Below, one piece after another: positions 23,757-28,224 of a stretch of DNA of 28,224 nt (positions are counted from its first letter, which is position 1; each line of letters opens with the position of its first letter). The DNA lies in the NCBI GenBank assembly GCA_900753715.1, contig CAAEAE010000188.1, positions 1-28,224 of the forward strand, read 5' to 3'. The notes below the pieces were generated by a model that searched no databases, was not told the origin of the DNA, and saw only the letters and a program-made list of their open reading frames with translations. The translations under genes and the position numbers were made by a program. The stretch comes from an uncultured Roseburia sp. (GTDB taxonomy: Bacteria > Bacillota_A > Clostridia > Lachnospirales > Lachnospiraceae).

Positions 23757-24509
23757 ATGGAAAATGAACATATCAGACAGATTTTAGATGCGCTCGCCGC
23801 CGGAACCATTTCCTCCGGCGAGGCATATGACCAGTTAAAATTAGCTCCTTTTGAGGACCTTGGCTACGCGAAGGTCGACCATCACAGACCTGTTCGCCAG
23901 GGTGCCCCGGAGGTTATCTACGGTGCCGGAAAGACCACCGAGCAGATTGCAGGCATCGTGACAAGCATGCTTTCCCACAGCCCGGACAATATCCTGATTA
24001 CAAGGCTCTCGGAGGAATCCGCCGAAGTGCTTGCCACCCAGTTTTCTTTCTTTTATGACAGGCTCTCCCACATCGGTATCGTAAACCGCAAGCCATTTGT
24101 CTCCGCCAAGGGAACCATTGTCGTTGCAACCGGTGGGACAAGCGATATCCCGGTGGCGGAGGAAGCGGCTCTGACCGCAGAGGTTCTCGGTAATTCCGTG
24201 ACAAGGCTTTACGATGTGGGTGTTGCCGGGCTTCACCGCCTGCTCTCCAACATGGAAGTGGTCTCTTCCGCTACCGTTATCGTCGCAGTTGCCGGCATGG
24301 AGGGCGCCCTTGCAAGCGTCATCGGCGGGCTTTCTGACTGCCCCGTCATCGGAGTACCTACAAGTGTCGGTTACGGTGCAAATTTCCACGGACTTTCCGC
24401 ACTGCTTTCCATGCTCAATTCCTGTGCCAGCGGTGTTTCGGTCGTCAATATCGACAATGGTTTCGGCGCCGGATATCTCGCAAGCATGATTAATCACATA
24501 GGAGGTTAA
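23757..24509 (+). CDS. larB: Nickel-pincer cofactor biosynthesis protein LarB
   Basis: 250 residues. LarB carboxylates the pyridinium ring of nicotinic acid adenine dinucleotide and cleaves it to a dicarboxylated mononucleotide, the first step of the nickel-pincer nucleotide made for lactate racemase and relatives. It belongs to the PurE-like fold: VVATGGTSDIPVAEEA (123-138), LYDVGVAGLHRLL, AGMEGALASVIGGL (with Glu182), GVPTSVGYG and CASGVSVVNIDNGFGAG. Cys223 corresponds to the substrate-binding cysteine of LarB. I start at 23757 with GAGAGG upstream; the open frame extends further left only by chance. larC follows after 6 nt. Confidence 0.95.
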   Translation: MENEHIRQILDALAAGTISSGEAYDQLKLAPFEDLGYAKVDHHRPVRQGAPEVIYGAGKTTEQIAGIVTSMLSHSPDNILITRLSEESAEVLATQFSFFYDRLSHIGIVNRKPFVSAKGTIVVATGGTSDIPVAEEAALTAEVLGNSVTRLYDVGVAGLHRLLSNMEVVSSATVIVAVAGMEGALASVIGGLSDCPVIGVPTSVGYGANFHGLSALLSMLNSCASGVSVVNIDNGFGAGYLASMINHIGG

Positions 24510-24515
24510 ACATAT

Positions 24516-25799
24516 ATGAAAACGCTGTTTTTTGAATGTAACATGGGTGCCGCAGGCGATATGTTAATGAGCGCACTCTATGAAATCTATGAACAGAAAG
24601 ATGTGTTTTTAGCGACCATGAACCGGGTGTTTGCGCCTTATCACATCACACTCTCCGCAGAGTCCGTCACCAAATGCGGTGTTCTCGGAACCTCCCTTCA
24701 TGTCTCCATAGACGGCGAGGAAGAGCTTCCGGAAGGGCATCACACACACGAAGATGCTCATGCAGACACACCAGACTCTCATGAACATACGCATCATCAT
24801 ACCAGCTACGCCTCGATTCTTTCCGAGATTGATTCCCTTGACCTCCCGGAAAAGGTGCGTACCGATGCCAAAGCCATTTACCATCTTCTCGGAGAAGCCG
24901 AGGCAAAAGTGCACGGCAGTACCTTAGAGCAGATTCATTTTCACGAAGTCGGCTCCTTAGACGCTCTTGCGGACATCACCGGCTGTGCACTGTTGCTTTC
25001 CATGCTTGCACCGGATGAAATTCTCTGCTCTCCGATTCATGTCGGAAGCGGTTTTGTGCGCTGTGCACACGGTGTTCTTCCGGTTCCGGCTCCTGCAACT
25101 GCCGAGCTGTTAAAAGGGATTCCGTTTTACACCGGCGCTATCGCAAGTGAATTGTGCACGCCGACCGGCGCCGCCATTTTGAAATACTATGTTTCCCGTT
25201 TCTGTTCCATGCCTTCCTTGCAGACAGAGGCGGTCGGCTATGGCATGGGACACAAGGATTTTGAAATTGCAAACTGCGTCCGCGTTTTTTCCGGCACCCC
25301 ATTTAAAGAAAACACTCCCGCTCCTTCCGCAGAATCCCCGGAATCTACGGATGACTATGATTTTCCGGACGATGACTCTGTCCTTTGCATCTCCTGCAAT
25401 CTCGACGATATGACCGGAGAAGCGTTAGGACTTGCCACCGAAATTCTGATGGCGGCAGGCGCCCTTGATGTCTTTACGATTCCAATCCAGATGAAAAAGA
25501 GCCGTCCCGGCATCCTGCTCTCCTGCATCTGCAAACCGGAGGAAAAAGACAAGTTTACAGGACTTTTCTTCCTGCATACTTCCACCCGCGGTGTCCGCTA
25601 CCAGACCTACAGCCGTGCCAAGCTCGAATCTACGTTTGAGACGCGCCCTACCGCCTACGGCGATATCCGCATCAAGAAAAGCTCCGGCTACGGAATTGAA
25701 AAGGAAAAGGCCGAGTTTGAGGATTTAAAATCTGTAATTCTGAAAAATCACTGTTCTCTTTCCTTCGAGGAGCTGAACCGGAAGATATTGCATCAGTAA
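24516..25799 (+). CDS. larC: Nickel-pincer cofactor cyclometallase LarC (single ORF)
   Basis: 427 residues. LarC inserts nickel into the pincer nucleotide, using CTP. N-terminal MKTLFFECNMGAAGDMLMSAL and the blocks HFHEVGSLDALADITG, PIHVGSGFVRCAHGVLPVPAPAT and TPTGAAILKYY belong to the first half; CNLDDMTGEALG and MKKSRPGILLSCI to the second. In Lactobacillus plantarum these two halves are separate frames joined by ribosomal frameshift; here they are continuous, joined by an acidic linker near residue 270-290. A histidine-rich stretch (75-95, nine His) is a likely nickel store. larE, needed for sulfur insertion, and larA are not in this window. Confidence 0.96.
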   Translation: MKTLFFECNMGAAGDMLMSALYEIYEQKDVFLATMNRVFAPYHITLSAESVTKCGVLGTSLHVSIDGEEELPEGHHTHEDAHADTPDSHEHTHHHTSYASILSEIDSLDLPEKVRTDAKAIYHLLGEAEAKVHGSTLEQIHFHEVGSLDALADITGCALLLSMLAPDEILCSPIHVGSGFVRCAHGVLPVPAPATAELLKGIPFYTGAIASELCTPTGAAILKYYVSRFCSMPSLQTEAVGYGMGHKDFEIANCVRVFSGTPFKENTPAPSAESPESTDDYDFPDDDSVLCISCNLDDMTGEALGLATEILMAAGALDVFTIPIQMKKSRPGILLSCICKPEEKDKFTGLFFLHTSTRGVRYQTYSRAKLESTFETRPTAYGDIRIKKSSGYGIEKEKAEFEDLKSVILKNHCSLSFEELNRKILHQ

Positions 25800-25822
25800 T
25801 GAAATAAAGTGCACGCGTGACA

Positions 25823-25863
25823 GCAAAGGCTCCATAGTGGGATTCCCACTATGGAGTCTTTGC
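25823..25863. terminator. Long hairpin between convergent larC and BspA-like genes
   Basis: Two 20-nt arms (25823-25842 and 25844-25863) pair except for one position (G opposite T) around a single central base. The hairpin lies 23 nt after the larC stop and 33 nt before the end of the opposing gene. It is long enough to stop either transcript, but neither side has a U-run directly after it; a T-run (25889-25898) comes 25 nt later on the plus strand. It is a probable bidirectional terminator or transcript-end protector. Confidence 0.6.
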
Positions 25864-25896
25864 CAATAAGCACGTACAGCTTCACAAATTTTTTTT

Positions 25897-28224
25897 TTAT
25901 TTTTTCTTCCACTTTGCATAAAGTGTAACATTTCCGGTACTGCCTTTTTTAATCTGTGTCACTTTCTTTGTGCATTTCTTATCGGAATACCAGCCTTTAA
26001 AGGTATAACCTTTTCTGGTCGGATTCTTTAATTTAATGGTCTTTGTAGTAATGTTATAAGATGTCGGATTATTCTTATTGTTCTTTCCCTTGTTCAGGTT
26101 ATAAGTAATCGTGTATTTCGTCTTCTTCCACTGGGCATACAGCGTTACCTTTCCGTCTGCCTTGGAAGAGAGATTCTTCACCTCTGCCTTGTTCTTATAA
26201 GTTTTTCCACTGCCATCCTTCTTCGTGTTCCAGCCGGTAAAGGTATATCCCTTCTTCTTAAACCCGTTCTTGGTCAGCGTGTACTTCTTGCCATACTTGC
26301 AATTAGCGAGCTTCTTCATGCTTCCACTGGTGCTTCCGTTGCCGTTGAAGGTGACGGTATACTTATTTGCTGTCCACTGCGCGTATAACGTAACGGTTTT
26401 GCCGTTTGTTTTGGTCAGCTTCGAGCCGTCCGCCTTATTCGCATAAACGTTTCCACTGCCATCCTTCTTCGTATTCCAGTTCTTAAAGGTGTATCCCTTT
26501 TTCTTGAATTTGTTCGCATTTAACGCCGTTTTGCTTCCGTAAGTCATCTTCTGATTTGCCACAGAACCGCTGTCCGCTCCATTGCCATCAAATTTAACGG
26601 TATATGTAACGGTCAGTTTTGCAATTTTTTCTGTATAAGATGCTTTACATCTGGAACAGGTATAAGTCTTTACCCCTTCTGCATCCACCGTCGGCTGTTT
26701 CGTCACTGTCGCCTTGTAGGAATGTCCGAGTGCTGCGATACTCTTTCCTTTGCTCACAAGCTCTCCACAGTCTTTGCAGTAGGTGTCTCCTGTGTAACCC
26801 GCTTTGGTACAGGTTGCGGAAGCTGCGTTACGAAGTTCTGTGTTGACATGGGTGCAGGTGGTTTTTCCCCATTCGTCTAATGATTTATAAGGAATATTGT
26901 TGTCAATGGCATATTGTCTTGCATAAGAATCAGCGGAACAGTAAATCGTCAATTCATAACAATCCCAAAATGCATCATCCCCTATACTTGTCACACTGGC
27001 TGGGATTTTGATACTTGTCAAATCACTACAGTTACAAAATGCATCATCCCCTATACTTGTCACACTGTCCGGGATTTCTATATTTGTCAAGCCACTGCAG
27101 TCTTCAAACACATCATCCCCTATGCTCGTCACGCTTGCCGGAATTATGGTTTTACTACATCCTGCCACTAAAGTATTGCTACTTTTTTCTATAATGCAAT
27201 TGCTTTCTGCACTTGTATATACAGGATTTCCTTCCGCTACCACAATATTTGTTAAACTACTACAACTTCTAAATACGTCTCCCCCTATACTTGTCACACT
27301 GTCCGGAATTTCTATACTTGTCAAACTACTACAGCCTTCAAATGCACCGGCTCCTATGCTCGTTACGCTGTCCGGAATTTCTATACTTGTCAAACTACTA
27401 CAGCCTTCAAATGCATTATCCCCTATGCCTGTCACACTGTCCGGAATTTCTATACTCGTTAAACTACTACATCCAGAGAATGTATCATCCCCTATGCTCG
27501 CAACACCGTCTGGGATTTCTATACTTATTAAACTACTACAACCAGAAAATGCACCATCTCCTATATTCGTCACACTAGCCGGGATTATCGTTTCACTACA
27601 CCCAACTATTAATGTATTGCTACTTTTTTCTATAATGCAATTGCTTTCTGCACTTGTATATACAAGATTTCCTTCCGCTACCACAATATTTGTTAAACTA
27701 CTACAACTTCTAAATACGCCTCCCCCTATACTTGTCACACTGTCCGGAATTTCTATACTTGTCAAACTACTACATCCAGAAAATGCATCGCCCCCTATGC
27801 TCGTCACACTGTCCGGGATTTCTATACTTGCTAAACTTCTACACCCATAAAATGCCGAATCCCCTATGCTCGTCACACTTTTCCCATCAATCTGCTCCGG
27901 AATTACTACTTCCGTATCATTCCCAGTATATCTTGTAATAGTAACTGTTCCATCCTGATTATCATAATATGTAAAATATTCCGCCGCTGTCGCAGTTTTC
28001 TCTTCAGATGTCACCTCAAACTCTTCCGTGTCTGCAACGACTTCTGTCTCTTCAACCTCTTCTGTCTCACTGGCAGCTTCCGTATCCTCAACTTCTTCTG
28101 TCTCTGTAGCAGCTTCCGCTTCCTCACTGCTCTCTGTTTCAACTGCTTCCGTGTCAGGGGTTTCTGTGACTTTTTCTGTCTCTGTGGTTTCTTCCACTTC
28201 CACAACAGAGGTCTCCGTAACCTC
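25897..28224 (-). CDS. BspA-type leucine-rich repeat surface protein with InlB repeats, partial
   Basis: The frame runs off the right edge, so the start and any signal peptide are missing; about 775 residues remain. In order: a Glu/Thr-rich acidic stalk (to about 75), a block of 23-residue leucine-rich repeats of the BspA/LRR_5 kind (IPDSVTSIG-type; about 95-440), and a cysteine-rich CxxC stretch with CTKAG, YCKDCG and CSRCKASY (about 448-530). Three InlB/Flg_new repeats ending YAQW or YAKW follow (about 535-768). The protein ends WKKK, without an LPXTG anchor. Such proteins are exported and bind surfaces or host factors. The repeats are near-identical in DNA. Function here is inferred from domain type only. 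Confidence 0.9.
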   Translation of the reverse strand, partial: EVTETSVVEVEETTETEKVTETPDTEAVETESSEEAEAATETEEVEDTEAASETEEVEETEVVADTEEFEVTSEEKTATAAEYFTYYDNQDGTVTITRYTGNDTEVVIPEQIDGKSVTSIGDSAFYGCRSLASIEIPDSVTSIGGDAFSGCSSLTSIEIPDSVTSIGGGVFRSCSSLTNIVVAEGNLVYTSAESNCIIEKSSNTLIVGCSETIIPASVTNIGDGAFSGCSSLISIEIPDGVASIGDDTFSGCSSLTSIEIPDSVTGIGDNAFEGCSSLTSIEIPDSVTSIGAGAFEGCSSLTSIEIPDSVTSIGGDVFRSCSSLTNIVVAEGNPVYTSAESNCIIEKSSNTLVAGCSKTIIPASVTSIGDDVFEDCSGLTNIEIPDSVTSIGDDAFCNCSDLTSIKIPASVTSIGDDAFWDCYELTIYCSADSYARQYAIDNNIPYKSLDEWGKTTCTHVNTELRNAASATCTKAGYTGDTYCKDCGELVSKGKSIAALGHSYKATVTKQPTVDAEGVKTYTCSRCKASYTEKIAKLTVTYTVKFDGNGADSGSVANQKMTYGSKTALNANKFKKKGYTFKNWNTKKDGSGNVYANKADGSKLTKTNGKTVTLYAQWTANKYTVTFNGNGSTSGSMKKLANCKYGKKYTLTKNGFKKKGYTFTGWNTKKDGSGKTYKNKAEVKNLSSKADGKVTLYAQWKKTKYTITYNLNKGKNNKNNPTSYNITTKTIKLKNPTRKGYTFKGWYSDKKCTKKVTQIKKGSTGNVTLYAKWKKK
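27160..27791. repeat. 441-bp super-repeat inside the BspA-like gene
   Basis: The block carrying VAEGN-VYTSAESNCIIEKSSNT occurs twice, at about 27170-27350 and 27611-27791, 441 bp (147 codons) apart. The copies differ by only a few bases, for example ACAGGATTTC at 27221 and ACAAGATTTC at 27662. The 69-bp leucine-rich units between and around them are also highly alike, pointing to recent in-frame duplication or gene conversion. Confidence 0.8.

Noticed and set aside
23841..24497. A 218-codon frame antisense to larB
   Set aside because: larB is unambiguous on the plus strand; the antisense frame has no family motif or ribosome site.
27008..27850. A 280-codon open frame on the plus strand, with a repetitive leucine-rich appearance
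   Set aside because: It is the antisense of the leucine-rich repeats of the BspA-like gene; its repeat period simply mirrors the 69-bp units and it has no ribosome site.
27000..27850. Regular repeats that could look like a CRISPR array
   Set aside because: The repeats are in-frame 69-bp coding units with no unique spacers of constant length; they translate to leucine-rich repeats.

Overview
The window reads as chromosomal DNA of a Gram-positive anaerobic Firmicute, most likely a gut Lachnospiraceae of the Roseburia/Agathobacter type. This is an inference from several signs: strong AGGAGG-type ribosome sites, a tRNA-sensing T-box leader on the tryptophan operon, an ECF-type BioY with a BirA operator, a GPH sugar symporter beside GH2 and GH36 enzymes, larB/larC, and a BspA-type leucine-rich-repeat surface protein with InlB-type repeats. 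No phage, insertion sequence, CRISPR array, rRNA or tRNA gene was seen.

Layout. (1) 1-1031 (+): 3' part of a ClC-family anion transporter whose 3' end overlaps (2) a bioY-DUF1284 unit (1012-2032, -) preceded by a near-ideal promoter buried in an 18-bp-arm BirA-like palindrome. (3) 2174-9724 (-): a complete tryptophan operon in the order trpE-G-C-F-B-A-D followed by a cytoplasmic asparaginase, governed by a promoter and a Trp-specific T-box leader at about 9764-10146 and ended by a terminator that overlaps the last stop codon. (4) 10156-12966 (-): a lipoprotein alkaline phosphatase and a YibE/F membrane protein, with phosphate-box-like repeats upstream. (5) 13087-15150 (-): nadA and a PepT-like M20 peptidase with their own consensus promoter. 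(6) 15239-23536 (-): a five-gene, translationally coupled sugar operon: TetR regulator, GH2 glycosidase, an unrecognised GT-B-like protein, a GPH symporter and a GH36 alpha-galactosidase. (7) 23757-25799 (+): larB-larC for the nickel-pincer cofactor, divergent from the sugar operon. (8) 25897-28224 (-): a large partial BspA-like/InlB-repeat surface protein.

How it works together. trpEGCFBAD covers the complete set of reactions from chorismate to tryptophan, switched by uncharged tRNA-Trp. BioY imports biotin under BirA repression. The sugar operon would import an oligosaccharide or heteroside with sodium or protons and cleave it with beta- and alpha-glycosidases under its own TetR repressor. 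Its middle gene resembles MurG/MGDG-synthase-type glycosyltransferases rather than a hydrolase and is the least explained protein here. LarB and LarC make two of the three steps of the nickel-pincer nucleotide; larE and larA are not in the window.

Most of the window is ordinary metabolic chromosome. The points I consider worth a second look are the GT-B-like gene inside the glycosidase operon, the twin operator-like repeats at the tetR promoter, the unusual trp gene order with an attached asparaginase, the larBC pair without larE, and the 441-bp super-repeat in the BspA-like gene.
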